The notes: generated by a model from the sequence alone, not told the origin. Shown: positions 45,050 to 57,611, numbered from the stretch's first letter. The stretch is 64,000 nt of DNA from Mesotaenium endlicherianum (GCA_009602735.1 WELA01006598.1:248844-312843); one strand, 5' to 3'. Program-made: numbers and translations.

Positions 45050-48000
45050 CAAACAATGCTACTGCTAGCTAACTCAAAGCAGTCACTACAAGACCAGTCT
45101 CCAGTAGGGACACGCTCCAGTGGGGGGTCGAGGCAGCCGATGTGGAAGCGAAGGTTGCAGCTGTCGCAAAGCAGCACCTTGGCCTCCTTGCCAGGGCTGT
45201 GGCATATTTGGCACGCCAAGTTCTTGCGCGGCCGCGCGTCGCGGGGACAAACCTGCACATCAAGGTAAGGAAGGTGGCATGAACCACAGTTCTTTGTGTG
45301 GTCCTTGTGAAGACGGTCATTTGCGCCTTCCAGCTCCACGACTCCGAACCCCAAGGCACGCTTGACGCGCCGGATGATCGGCAAGCTGCTGGTGTCGAGG
45401 GTGTTCTTCGTCTGGCAATGCAGGTACATAAAGTGTCCTGCGGAAAATTGTATCACCCGTGGACGGTAGGCTCCTCCACGAGTCATGGCATGCCTGAGCG
45501 TGTCGCGATGCTGAGCGATACTGAGGTTGTCCATGGCCATAGGCATCAAGCGCTGGAACAGCTGTGCACGTACCCCAACAAGAGCACTCCATGTATCGGG
45601 ACTGTCCAAGTTCAGGACACTCTCAACCAAGATCCTGGCTGCGGCTGGCAGGAGCGGCTGGCGTCCATAAAGGAGACCAAAGGAGGCCTCGCGATTGAAC
45701 CTGTATCTCATAGCTAGCCACGGGAGTGCGTCGTCCCAATAGGTGCTGTCGTGGGTTAGGCAGTACTTGCGCAGCCCCAGCTTGACGATTTGAACCATGG
45801 CCGTCAGTCTGGGGGTGATCGCGGGAGGTAGTGCGGTGGTTGATCATGGAGCGCTCCAGCAGCTTCTGAAAGCTGCCCTGGAGCTCCTTGCCCTGGTCGG
45901 TTAGCACCTCAGCGCAGCCGCCAAAACGGCTAAGGACCTGATCAAGGAACGCCTGAGCGATCCCCTCACTAGCCTTGCTGGGCAAGGGCACGAGCTCGAT
46001 CCACTTGGACAAGTGCTCGATTATCACCAAGACGTAGAGGTTGCCTCGGCGGGACTTGGGTAACTCCCCAGCCAAGTCCAATGACCACCTGTAGAACAGT
46101 CCCTGAACGGGCAGGGGGCTGAGGGCAATAGTACGCGCTGTGAAGTTTGAGCGCACACGGTCACAGAGAGTGCAGCTGCTGACGACGTCGGCCACGACCT
46201 TAGCCATGCCATGCCACCAGTACTCTGCCTGCAGCAGGTTGAGAGTGCGCTTGACACCAAAGTGTCCAAGGGCCTCATGAACAGTGGGCACCAGATGGCT
46301 GCGTATAGCAAGCTCAGGGACCACCAAGACGGAGCCGCCGGCCATCACGCGCCTCAGTCGACCCTCCATGAAGACAAAATCCTGGTTGCGCTTGAGGACG
46401 CGGTCATGCTCCCTCGCGTCCATGTCTGGCGCCAGCTCCTTAGCGGTGACGTCCTGCAGCAACGCGCCATTGTCCCACACGTCCTCGGGCCCGCGCTGCC
46501 AGCTGTCTTGCTTTGCTGCTGCTGCCAACGCCAAACGCCTCGTGCTGACCTCCACGGCCGGTGAGTCCCGCGGGCCGCGCATTGCTATCCATCGTGAAGG
46601 CCAAGAAGGCAACCTCATGCCAGGCCACTGGCTCGTCCTCATTGTGCCGGGCTAGGGTCAGATCCTTAGAGGAAGGCAGCGGGTTGCAGCTGTAGCCGTC
46701 GGCGTCCATGTTGGTTGAGCCTGGGCGGTGGTGCACGTCAAACGTGTACTTCTGCAGAATGAGTGCCCACCGCGCGTACTTGCGTGTAAGGGACTTCGAC
46801 GTCATGAGCCACTTGAGCGGCTGATGGTCGGTGACGAGATGGAAGCCGGTGCCATAGAGGTAGTAATTGGAGCGCACGATTGCCCAGATCGCTGCCAGGC
46901 ACTCCCCCTCATAAGAGCCATAGTTGGCCTTGGCGCAGTTGTTGCTGCGACTGGCGTACGCCACCACGTGCTCGCAACCGTCGTGCTCCTGAACCAGCAC
47001 TGCTCCCAGCCCTGCCTGCGACCAGTCGGTGTGGAGGATGAAGGGCTTAGTGTGGTTAGGCCGACGCAGCACTGGGACGCTCACTAGCAGCTACTTGAGC
47101 TTATCAAACGCCGCCTGCTGCTCTGTCCCCCATACGTAGGCCACCCCCTTCCGCAGCAAACCATTGAGTGGCTTAGCGAGCTCGCTGAAGCCAGGCACAA
47201 AGCGGCGGTAGTAGTTGGCAATTTCAAGGAAGGCCCTTAGCTGCGAGATGTTGGTAGGCGGCGGGATGCCTATGATGGCCAAGATCTTGGCCAGTTGTGG
47301 CGCCAATCCGCTAGAGGAGAGGAGATGCTCGAGGTACTCCACCTCTTGGGTCCCAAAGGTGCACTTTCCTAGATGGCACTTGAGCCCAACGGCCTTCAAG
47401 CGGTCTAGGACGGCGATGATGTGCGCCACGTGCTCCTCGAACGTGTCACTGAAGACGAGCACGTCATTAATGTAGCATCGGGCAAAGGAGAGCCATGCCA
47501 GCTCCTTATCCATGACCCGCTGGAAGGTAGCTGGAGCGTTCTTCAGCCCAAAGGGCATCACCCTCTACTCGTAGAGTCGCTGTGCCCCCCAGAACGCCGT
47601 CTTGTGCTGGTCCTCCTCCGCAATAGGTATCTGGTTGAAGCTCTGCCTTAAGTCCAACACCAAGAACCATGTGTACGTGCTAATGTCGTCAAAAATCTTG
47701 TCAGGGGTAGGCATAGGATATCTGTCCTGCTCAGTGACCTCGTTCAGCTTACGATAGTCACCGCACATCCTCTTCTCAGACCAATTGTCTGAGGCATCCT
47801 TCTTCGCCGGCATGACCGTGGGGGCCGCGTAGGTAGAGGAGGGTTCCAAAATCAGCTGGTTGTCCTCCAGCTTGCCTGTCTGCGTGGGGATCAAGCCATC
47901 CTCAAAGTGACTGTAGCGATATCGTTCGTGGAAAATGAGTACCTCAGACGTGAGGCAAAGCCTCATGGGGTCGCTAGTGTAGCGCCCCAAGTTGTGCATG

Positions 48001-48131
48001 CCGCTGGCAAAGCAAGCACTGCGCCAAGCATTAAGCATCTCTGTCAGCTGCGCTGCCTGCTCCGAAGTATGTGTCCTCCCCAAATTCCACGTAGGGGCTG
48101 CTGGAGGTGGCGCCTGCCCTGCACCTGTCAC
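45050..48131 (-). pseudogene. RT, RNase H, integrase and PHD finger of copy 2
   Basis: Minus-strand order: reverse transcriptase (about 47900-47150, with WFLVLDLRQSFNQIP), RNase H (about 47060-46700), integrase zinc domain (about 46310-46190, HEALGHFGVKRTL), DDE core (about 46150-45800), C-terminal part with FSAGHFMYLHC (about 45430) and PHD finger (about 45225-45085, with LACQIC, LLCDSC, HIGCLDPPL and GDWSCSDC). All domains match copy 1. Broken. Confidence 0.87.
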
Positions 48132-48523
48132 CTCCTGTATTGCTGCTGCAGAGCTCTACCCCCCTGCGGCCCCTCGGCTGGCGTTGCCTGTCTGCTGGCA
48201 GAGAGCGATTGCCCTGCACCTGCTCCTGCTGGCACTTGTCTTGCGGCTGCCAGCTGACTTGTAGGGGCTGCCGGCTGGCCTGCAGGAGGAAAAAGAAAGG
48301 GGGAGCAATGCGGCTCCCTGGCCCGCTATGCCTCCTCCCTCTGCCGTCCCCCCCCTAGCTGGCCAGAGTCGGCGTCAGATGCGGGAGGCGACTGGTACGG
48401 GCGACAAGGGCAGGTACTTGATGGAGGGCGAGTGCTGTCGTCCTCGGAGGAGCTATCGTCTGGCGCGTCCATGCGGCAAGGGAGCTTGGGATGTCGGGCC
48501 TCTGGATAGAGGGGAGTCAAGGC

Positions 48524-49500
48524 CTACGTCTGTAAAAGAATCCAAGTCAAGACGTTGGCATCAATGGCCTGCCCCAACAGCCGAATGCGGTTGACCTCGA
48601 TGATGCCATCCACCTGGATCAAATGCGGCAAGAAGCCCATGGTGCGCTCCATCTCCACGGCGCGCGGCCGCTCGTACAGGCCAAAGGAAAGGTCGATGAT
48701 CATGCCGCGGGCCGCGCCGATGTAAGCCGCGCTGTCATAGCGGCTGACGAATGTTGGCAGGGTGCGGGTGACGTCGCCGAGCACCTCACATTGGGCCTGG
48801 GACGAATGGGCCAGGTTGTAACGCGCTGGGCCAGCTAAGCGACGTTGAGGATGGAGTCGGCGTTGCGGTCATGGCGTGGATGTGCGGCCGTCAGGGCCTC
48901 CAGTGTGCCTCGCATAGCCAGGTTGGTGAAGTAGGCGCGCACGCGGTGGGCAAAGAACCCAATCTGTGCGGCATCAATGACGGCCTCGCGCTCGAGGTTG
49001 CTGCTGCAGAGCTCGAAGTCGACGCGCACATTGGCCCGCACGTCATCACGCACTGCCACATTCTCCAAGATCCACGGGAGGGAGTGCGGTGGCTGGCGCG
49101 CCTCAACAAATTTGAGGACACAAAGGAGGTGCTAGAAGAGTGCCGTGCGCGGGTCACTGAGGGCACCGCCGCGGCTTGCGGTGGGGAATTCCTGACACTC
49201 CCAGCCAACGATGACAAGGTCCACTGGGCGGAGGCGCGTCACGTGCTCTTTGGTGATGCCGCGGATGTCCATGGGCCAGTCAGTCTGCGCGTGGCGGAAG
49301 GAGCGCGTGGGGAAGATGTCGGGGAAGCGCTCGTGACAGAGCGCCATCTGATGTCGTGCAACCTGCTGCGCTTTAGGGTCAAGGTTGACGTAGACGTACC
49401 GCCGGACGAGAATGCCAGCTTGCAGTGTAGCCAGCAACCCAGTGGCAATGCCCGCAAACATCTCCACCACAACAATGCCGCCAGGTTGCTCATCCAGCTG
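48524..49500 (-). pseudogene. DNMT3-like methyltransferase domain, copy 2
   Basis: Motif I is VEMFAGIATGLL with RRYVYVN (about 49390-49480). The motif IV region is DLVIVGW then Cys-Gln (about 49190-49230). Motif VI is WILENVAV (about 49045-49075). Motif VIII is VIDAAQIGFFAHRVRAYF (about 48930-48990). Then come SRYDS (near 48745) and EMERTMGFLPH (about 48620-48660). FAGIATGLL is strikingly close to the FDGIATGLL motif of DNMT3. Two diverged copies keeping all motifs in one order indicate that the domain was part of the family's coding capacity before these insertions. Confidence 0.85.
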
Positions 49501-49627
49501 GTCCGTGTAGATTGGCGTTGGCAGCGGGCGTAGGTCCATAGCAGGATCGCCGGGTGCTGCTGTCGGCGGGTACGTACGGGCCATGCTGTGCTGGTGCGGT
49601 GCCATGCGGAGAGCAGCGACTGCGCGG

Positions 49628-51914
49628 TCAACGTGGTTGCGCGTAAGATGCGGAAGAGGCCCAGCCAGCGCGGCTAGGGATGTGCAATGCGCGCGTGGGC
49701 CTGGTACTGTCGCCACCTAACCTGGGCATCCTGCAAGATGGGCAAGGGTACCGGCGTCGAGCAAGACTGGGCCATACGCATGCAGGTGAGCTGCCACCTG
49801 CACCTGGCGTCGTGGTCTTGCGTATGAGAGGCGAAATACGCAAGCTGGTCCAGTACGGGTCGCTGCGGCAGGTACGGGTGTGGGTCGTAGTGGGCCTGTT
49901 GGCGTTGGTGGAAAAGGAGGTCCACTGGGTTGTCACTGCCAGCGGGCTCTGTGCGGTAGGCAAACGAGCGGACGCGCACCGGCTGGCAAGGCGCCAGCTG
50001 TACTCGGGCATGGAGCTGCGGGTGGAGCGGCAGGTGGTCGTCAGGCCGTCGGTGGCGGTGCGCCAAGTTGTCGACTGCTGCTGAGCGTTGATCGGGCCGA
50101 GAGTCGCAAGCGCGGCTGGTGCGAGCCATATTGGAGGGAGGTGAGCCGCTAGGTCCGGTAGCGGCAAGGTGACTGCGAGGAGGCGGCGGGCGCCGGTCGT
50201 AGAGATCGTGGGAGGCGTACGTCGTAGACTGTGGGCCGTCCTCTTGGTCGTCTACCTCGCGGTACGGTGGAGTGGCCGCTTGGTCACGGTTGTCGCGGTA
50301 GGGCGGCGTGGCAGACCGGCGTGTTGCGGAAAGGCGGGGTGACTGATCGGCCGTGACGCGGCGGGGGCGTGAGGCTGCGCTCTCTGCGCAGACTATGCAA
50401 AGACTGCGGCGGGGGCGTGAGGCTGCGCTTGCTGCGCAGGCTGCGTCGGAGATGCTGCGGGGTGACAGCTCGGCGCCGCCCACGCAGTCCGCGGCCTGGC
50501 TCCGGACTAAGGACGGAACGCACGACCGGCACAGCGGTCATTGCCGTGCCAGGTGCGCTCGCCACCGCGTGAGCTGCCTGTGCGCCAATGTCAAAGGAGA
50601 TGGAAGTCGCGGTAGAGAAGGCATGAGCGCCGGAGCGGGCATTGGCGGTGCCTCTGCTGTACAGCATACGCGAGAGATCGCAACAACTGGCGTCGATGGA
50701 GCAGTCATGCTCGGGCCGGCACCGGGGACCTCCGGCACAGCGATAGGCCTCCCCAGACCGGGCTGACGCTGGTCGGCTGAAGCCTGGCGGATCGACGACA
50801 GACGGACGCTCGAACCCAGGCGGACCGGCAGGCCTGTCAAAGCCTGGGGGCCCTGTCAGCGTGCTGATGCCTCGGGGCCCTGCGGGCCTACGGCGGATGC
50901 GATCAGCGGACGTGACGGGCCGCGCCTGCGACCTAGTCGGCCCATCGTAGGACTCATTTGGCGCGCGCTGGTATGACTCATCGTTTGTCAGCAGGTCGTA
51001 GGCCGCGTGGCGCATGGCCTCCTCTTCTGAAGCGGTTGTACAACGGTCAAAGTCGTCTGTGTGCAGCGACGGCGAAGGTGGCTAGGACCCCATCTGGAGC
51101 TGCATGGCCACTCCGACTGTCGCCTCCTGTCGCAGGAGGACGTTGGATCGCGCGTCGGGCAAACATGCCCTCTCGTGCGGGTGCGGCTCTTGTGCTGGCG
51201 TTAGGCTTGTGCCTGCCGCAGCATCGAGGAGCTTGTGGGCCCTAGCGGCCGTGGCCACTACCGTGGCAGCAACGTCGACGGCGGCGATCGTTGCTTTGGT
51301 AAACTGGTGCATTGTGGCGTGCTATGCTGTATAGATGCGCACATACTCGCGGGCTTGCGCTGTCAGCAGCTCCGCCTGCTGCTGTGGAATAAAGTGTAGC
51401 TCCGCGCTTGGTAGCTCTGGCTCCTCGTCCTGGGGCTGGAGCAGGTCGGCCCCAACAGAAACATTGTCCTCCTCTGGGCCGCCCTTGCGCGTCTGGGTGA
51501 CGCCGAGCCGGTCCTCATCGGTGCCAAGCGCCATGAAGTCGTAGAGGGCTGCTGACGTGGGCCGCCGGTCCAGAATGTCCAACGGCAATGAGGCCGTGCG
51601 CGTGCCTCCCGTGCGCCTCTCGGGCCAATAGTGTGCCCTCTTCGTCCAATTATCCACCGCGGCTCAAGTGGGAAAGAGTACGTCCAGCCCCAAGAGGACG
51701 TCAAAGTTGTCAAAGCGCGTCACGAGCGTGTGACGATGGATCGTCGTCTCATCCTCGGTGTTGCGCCAAAAGGTGAAGACGAGCGCCAGCCGAGTGCACC
51801 CTGTGACGTACTCGGATGTACCAGCCGCAGTGTTGACCCTCATGGGCCAATCCTCCAAGTCAGTTGATGAGAGGCCTAGCTGCCGGAGATAGCTGTGACT
51901 GATCAAAACTATAT
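49628..51914 (-). pseudogene. Protease and basic linker of copy 2
   Basis: The minus strand encodes the end of a retropepsin-like protease (about 51910-51640, with NTAAGTSEYVTG and NVDLLG-like NFDVLLGLDVLFP). A long Arg/Pro/Ser-rich linker with SLTPPP and SVTPP units (about 50420-50290) follows, up to the methyltransferase. The protease start and everything upstream are cut off by the Copia LTR. Confidence 0.7.
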
Positions 51915-52370
51915 TGTAAATCCTTTTCATCCATCTCTTCTTCTTACCGCACTTTCTTGGAGCTGGTCACACAGACAGCTTCTTCTCTCTTCAAGTCGCA
52001 CAGATAGCTTCCTTTAGTCACGCAGACAAGGCCATAGGGACCTGTAGCAGATCAAGCACTTAGCAGAGATCTTGCACACACACTTTCCTCGGAGACTCTT
52101 CTTCTTTCTCACACTCAAGAGTTCACCATACATCTTCTTTCACAGCGCCTACATTCACTTGGCGGCTGCTCACCTACCTCACACTCATCAACACTTCAGA
52201 CCTAATGTCCTACTACCATACACTTCTACACAATCAACACAATGTCAACACATCGACGATCCACCCACTTTGACTATAATACAAGTCTACTCTATGCATC
52301 GACACACATACACATGCGAGCTCACCAAACCAACACAAGCAGATAGAGTCAGGAGTGCCTATTTACAACA
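51915..52370 (-). repeat. 3' LTR of the Copia element
   Basis: On the minus strand it runs from TGTTGTAAATAGG to GGATTTACA, about 456 bp. A purine tract (GGAGCTGAGAGGGAG, about 52371-52385) precedes it. Copy 2 protease similarity stops at about 51910, which fixes the other edge. Confidence 0.75.
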
Positions 52371-54610
52371 CTCCCTCTCAGCTCCTACTCTATTTAGCTA
52401 CACACTCTCTCAATCCAAACATCTCTGCACACCACTGGTGCTTAGCTCTTGGGACTGCCTTTGTCAAGGAATCAGCCACCATCTTATCAGTCCTCACATA
52501 CACAAACTCTACACTGCCATCCAGCACACACTCTCGACACTTATGATACTGTGTACTAATGTGCTTGCTCCTGGCATGCTCTACTTGGTTCTTACCGAGT
52601 GCAATGCAGCTTTGACTATCACTCAAAATCACCGTGGACCTCTTCTGCTTGTAGCCAAGGTCCTCCAATAATCTTCTCAACCATAGAGCCTCCCTGACCG
52701 CTTGTGAAGCAGCCATGTACTCAGCCTCCATGGAGGACAATGCCACCACCTTCTGCCTCTTACTCTTCCAAGTCACAACTCTCTTAGCAAGAGATAAAGC
52801 CTACCCTGTAGTAGACCTCGTGGTGTCCAGATCACCATCCCAGTCAGAATCACTGCAACCCTCCAATTTCACACTCTCTGCTCCTCCCAAATGCAACCAC
52901 AAATCAGGAGTGCCCCTCAGATATCTCAGGATCCTTTTCATTGCCTCCCAGTGAGCAGGACGTGGGTTCTCCATGAATTGAATCACCACTCCCACAGCAT
53001 TGGCAATATTAGGCCTTGTGCAGACCATCAAGTACATTATACTGCCAGCTACCTTCCTCATAGGCACCCGAGACATCATCTTCCATTCTCTCTCACCCTT
53101 GGCACACATACTTGCACTAAGCCTATGCTTAGGGTCAAGAGGCACACTGACAGGCTTGCACAACTGCATATCAACTACGATTATCTGCAGGTAAGCTGGT
53201 TGCCCAAGCATGATCATTCTTTTGGCCCTGTTCCTCTTCACCTGTATCCCAAGCACAAACTCCACCTCTCCAAGATCCTTCATATCATATGTGCTACTCA
53301 GCACATCCTTCACTTCCTGGATCTTCTCCATCTTCTTCCCAACCAACAGCACATCATCCACATACAGTACCAGCATCACTCGGTCTTCTCCAACACCCTT
53401 CACATAGAGGCTGCTATGTGCATTTGACCTCACAAATTCTTGTTCCAACAGAGGAGAGTCAATCTTCTGGTTTCACGTCCTGGGACTCTGCTTCAAACCA
53501 TATAGAGACTTCTTCAGCTTGCAGACCTTCTTGGGGAGCCTGGCATCTACAAATTCTTCAAGATGCTTCATGTACACCTCCTCCTCCAAGTCCCCATTTA
53601 GGATTGCAATCTTCACGTCCATCTGGTGCATCTACATATCCTCCTCAGCTGCAATTTGTGTAACCATCCTCACAGTAGTAATCTTGGCAATAGGGGCAAA
53701 CGTCTCATTATAATCTTCTCCCTCTGTCTGCGGGTACCCCTTTGTCACATATCTTGCCTTATACTTATCCACAGATCCATCAGCCCTTCTCTTTTTCCTG
53801 TAGATCCACCGGCCTCCAATAACCTTCTTGCCAGGTGGCAGGTCCTCCAAGTCCCAAGTGTGATTCTTCTCCAATGACTCCATCTCTTCAACTGAGGCCT
53901 TTCTACACTGCTCTGCTGCATCTATCTTCATGGCTGCCTCATAGGTCTTAGGCTCACAGTCATCAACTATATAAGCAACCTCACACTCCATCTCGTCCTC
54001 TGCCAGCTCCTCCACGAGCTCCACATACTCGTCGACTCCAAATTTCACAGGCTTCACACCATGTCTGGTGGAGCTCCTCCTTGCTGCATGACCCTCTCCA
54101 CTGGTTGAGGCCTCTGTACCAGATGGTGACCTGGAACTTCTCCCAGCTCCGTCTACTACAGCAGGCTTCTTGCCTGCTCTCCTCCTTGGTCTCCTTCTGG
54201 TTGCACTTGAAGGTCTCTCTCCGACGAACTCAACTTCACTGTCAGAGTCAGAGGCAGCTCATTCTTGCTCAACACCCCTCTCCACTTTTGCATCAGCTGG
54301 CTGCTGCTCCTCAGGCTGTACCTGAGCTCCCTCTAGAGATGCATCCAATCCAGGCTGCACTCCCTCTTGCAATGCAGCCAATTCAGGTTGCACTGCTACC
54401 TCCTCTTCCAGATCTTCTGGAACATACACCTCATATTGGTTGGAGTTCATAGGATCTATCACCCTCTCGTTGAAGACAACATCCCGGCTCACAACCACTT
54501 CACCAGTCCTGACATTCAAGAGCCGGTATCCCTTGCTCTCATATGCATACCCCACAGACACACATCTCTCCGACTTAGGCTGCAGCTTGTTTCTCTTCTC
54601 AACAAGGAAA
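51915..54610 (-). mobile_element. Ty1/Copia element, 5'-truncated
   Basis: Minus-strand Copia fossil. Parts in order: integrase C-terminal region (about 54610-54300, with KSERCVSVGYAYESKGYRLL), a spacer, reverse transcriptase (about 54000-52850; YKARYVTKGYPQTEG and MLVLYVDDVLL), RNase H (52776-52390; SMEAEYMA, SKHISTQYH) and 3' LTR (51915-52370). Gag, protease, the integrase core and the 5' LTR are missing. Broken, about three or four lesions beyond the truncation. It lies against the protease region of copy 2. Confidence 0.9.
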
Positions 54611-56536
54611 GGCTTCAACCAGATACCCATTGCGGAGGAGGACCAGCACAAGACGACTTTCTGGGGGTTGCAGCGTCTCTACGAGTTGAGGGTTATGCCC
54701 TTTGGCTTGAAGAACGCTCTTGCCACCTTCCAGCGGGTCATGGATAAGGAGTTGGCAGGGCTCTATTCTGCCCGGTGCTACATCGATGACGTGCTCGTCT
54801 TTAGTGAGACGTTTGAGGAGCACGTGGTGCACATCACTACAGTCCTGGATCACTTTGAGGCTGTTGGGCTTAAGTGCCATCCAGGCAAGTGCACCTTTGG
54901 GACCCGAGAGGTGGAGTACCTCGGGCATCTTCTTTCCTCCAGTGACTCGGCCCCTCAGCTGGCTAAGATCTTGGCCATCAGTGGCATCCCGCCGCCGACC
55001 GACATCTCGCAGCTGAGGGCCTTCTTTGGCATCGCCAACTATTATTGTTGCTTTTTGCTAGGGTTCAGCAAGCTAGCCAAGTCGCTCAACGACTTGCTAT
55101 GCAACGGCGTTGCCTACTTCTGGGGACCAGGGCAGCAGGCGGCGTTTGACAAGCTCAAGAAGCTCTTGGTGAGCACCCCAATACTATGACGGCTTGACTA
55201 CCAGAAGTCCTTCATCCTCCACACCAACTGGTCGCAAGCAGGACTTGGAGCGGTGCTCGTGCAGGAGCACGACGGCTTCAAGCATGTGGTGGTGTACGCC
55301 AGCCTCAGCAACAATTGTGCCGAGGGCAATTACGACTTACGAGGGGGAGTACCTAGCAGCTGTATGGGCAATTGTGCACTTCAGGCACTCTATTTTTACG
55401 GCACTCACTTCCCCTTGCTCATCGACCATCAGCCACTCAAGTGGCCCATGACGTCGGAGCGCTTGACGGGCAAGTATGCGCGGTGGGCGCTCATCTTGCA
55501 GGAGTACACCTTCGACGTGCATCACCGCCCAGGGTTGACAAACATGAATGTTGACGGCCTTAGCCGCAACCCCTTGCCCTCTTTGAGGGACCTCAAAGTA
55601 GCCCGCCACAATGAGGATGAGCCAGTGGCCTGGCACGCGGCGGCGTTCTTGGCCTTCACCGCTGACAACAACGTGCGGCCCGCAAGGTTCACCAGCCTAG
55701 ACATGGTGACCATCACCATTTGACGACTGGCACTGGCAGCAGCTGAGGAGCAAAACAACTAGCAACGCGGGCCCAAGAACGTGTGGGACGACGCCCCAGT
55801 GCTGCAGTACGTCACGGCCAAGGAGTTGGCCCCAGGCATCAATGCACGCGAGCGCGACCGCATCCTCAAGCGCAGCCGTGACTTCGTCTTCATGGAGGCG
55901 CGCATGCAGCGAGTGATGGCGGACGGCTCCGTCCTGGTGGTTCCTGAGCCTGCTATATGCAGCTAACTGGTGCGACGTGTGCACAAGACGCTTGGAAACT
56001 TCGGTGTTAAGCGCACTATCAGTCTCCTCCAGGCTGAATACTGGTGGTACGGCATGACTAAGGTCGTCGCCGACGTCGTCAACATCTGCACTCTTTGCGA
56101 CCGGGTGCGCTCGAGCTTCACAATCCGCACCATTGCTCTCATTCCTCTCCCTATTCAAGGGCTGTTCTACAGTGTTCTACAGGTGGTTGCTTGACCTAGC
56201 TGGGGAGCTGCCCAAGTCTTGCCGATGCAACCTCTACGTCTTGGTGATGATTGAGCACATGTCCAAGTGGATTGAGCTTGTTCCTTTGCCAAGCAAGGTC
56301 AGTGAGGGGATTGCTCAGGCCTTCCTTGACCAGGTCCTTAGCCGCTTTGGCGGCTGGGCTGAGGTCCTGACTAATTAGAGCAAGGAGTTCCAGGGCTACT
56401 TTCAGAAGCTGCTGGAGCGCTCGATGATCCACCACCGCACTACCTCCTGCAATTATCCCCAGGCTGACAACCTTGCAGAGCGCATGGTGCAGACCGTCAA
56501 GCTTGAGCTGCGAGAGTACTGCCTGGCTTACGGCAG
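54611..56536 (+). pseudogene. DNMT3-PHD Ty3 element, copy 3, first part
   Basis: A plus-strand fossil that starts inside the reverse transcriptase (GFNQIPIAEEDQ) next to the Copia integrase. Parts: RT palm with CYIDDVLVFSETF (about 54775-54820), RNase H (about 55210-55560), integrase zinc domain (about 55980-56110) and DDE core (about 56170-56536). Close to copies 1 and 2. Everything upstream of the RT, including the methyltransferase, is missing. Several lesions. Confidence 0.87.
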
Positions 56537-56742
56537 CAGGGTTACGCCGTACGCCGTATTGGCCGACCCTCGTACGCTTAATTAAGCGTACTGAGTAAGT
56601 TCGTCGTACTAAGCGTACAAACTTTCTACCCACACGTGCGCAACGTCCAAGAGACGTCCAACATCCGTTTGTCCGCCAGGTTTGGCTCTGTGTTTCATTT
56701 TTTCCCAATAACTTGTCGACCGTGATCGATCGACAAGAGACC

Positions 56743-57611
56743 ACTAAAAGCTTTTCAAAAGTTCCAGCTTTTTCCAGCAACGGCGGCAAATTGCTTCATG
56801 ACGGATACAGAGATTGCCAGAAACAAGAAGCAGTTGTGAGCAAGGAAGGCCTACCCTTAGAGCTCTAGCTTCCGCGGTTCTATGCACAGATACATTACCC
56901 CTCATCTCAAATCAGATGACAGTCTCCAAGGCATACCTATTGCATAAGCAAGACTCGACCTACCTACTTTTACGACGTACTCCAAGACAAGACACTGATA
57001 CAGCTCTTTCTGTTGCAAATGTCACGACGTGTCGGCTGACTTTTTCGCTGGCATATATCGGACTGCTCTGTTGGTGTTGTCCGTGCAAGTGATGGGTCCC
57101 GTGGGGGTTTGGGTGGGGGTGGGGGTACGGGAGGTGGGGGTTTGGGTGGGGTGGGGGTTTGTTAACCTCTAAGCCTNACTAAAAGCTTTTCAAAAGTTCC
57201 AGCTTTTTCCAGCAACGGCGGCAAATTGCTTCATGACGGATACAGAGATTGCCAGAAACAAGAAGCAGTTGTGAGCAAGGAAGGCCTACCCTTAGAGCTC
57301 TAGCTTCCGCGGTTCTATGCACAGATACATTACCCCTCATCTCAAATCAGATGACAGTCTCCAAGGCATACCTATTGCATAAGCAAGACTCGACCTACCT
57401 ACTTTTACGACGTACTCCAAGACAAGACACTGATACAGCTCTTTCTGTTGCAAATGTCACGACGTGTCGGCTGACTTTTTCGCTGGCATATATCGGACTG
57501 CTCTGTTGGTGTTGTCCGTGCAAGTGATGGGTCCCGTGGGGGTTTGGGTGGGGGTGGGGGTACGGGAGGTGGGGGTTTGGGTGGGGTTGGGGTTTGTTAA
57601 CCTCTAAGTCT
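56743..57611. repeat. Two 434-bp direct repeats separated by an N
   Basis: 56743-57176 and 57178-57611 are identical apart from about two bases, with a single N at 57177. Each ends in a G-rich tract of gggtttgggtggg type (57105-57162 and 57537-57594). True duplication or an unmerged assembly overlap are both possible. Confidence 0.85.

Larger units (their letters stand above)
43876..51914 (-). mobile_element. DNMT3-PHD Ty3 element, copy 2, 5'-truncated
   Basis: Same order as copy 1, minus strand, head-to-tail with it: its 3' LTR begins within about 10 bp of copy 1's 5' LTR. Gag and the 5' LTR are gone. At 51910-51914 the protease region gives way to a Copia LTR. LTR similarity to copy 1 is clearly lower than that between copy 1's own LTRs, so it is a different subfamily member. 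Broken, about ten lesions. Confidence 0.83.

Noticed and set aside
56814-57527. Identical 92-codon frames repeated twice
   Set aside because: They are the same frame in a duplicated 434-bp block around an N. No family resemblance, and the duplication itself is uncertain.
57105-57594. Telomere-like repeats
   Set aside because: GGGTTTGGG runs are irregular and short, and internal to a DNA transposon; no regular TTTAGGG array.
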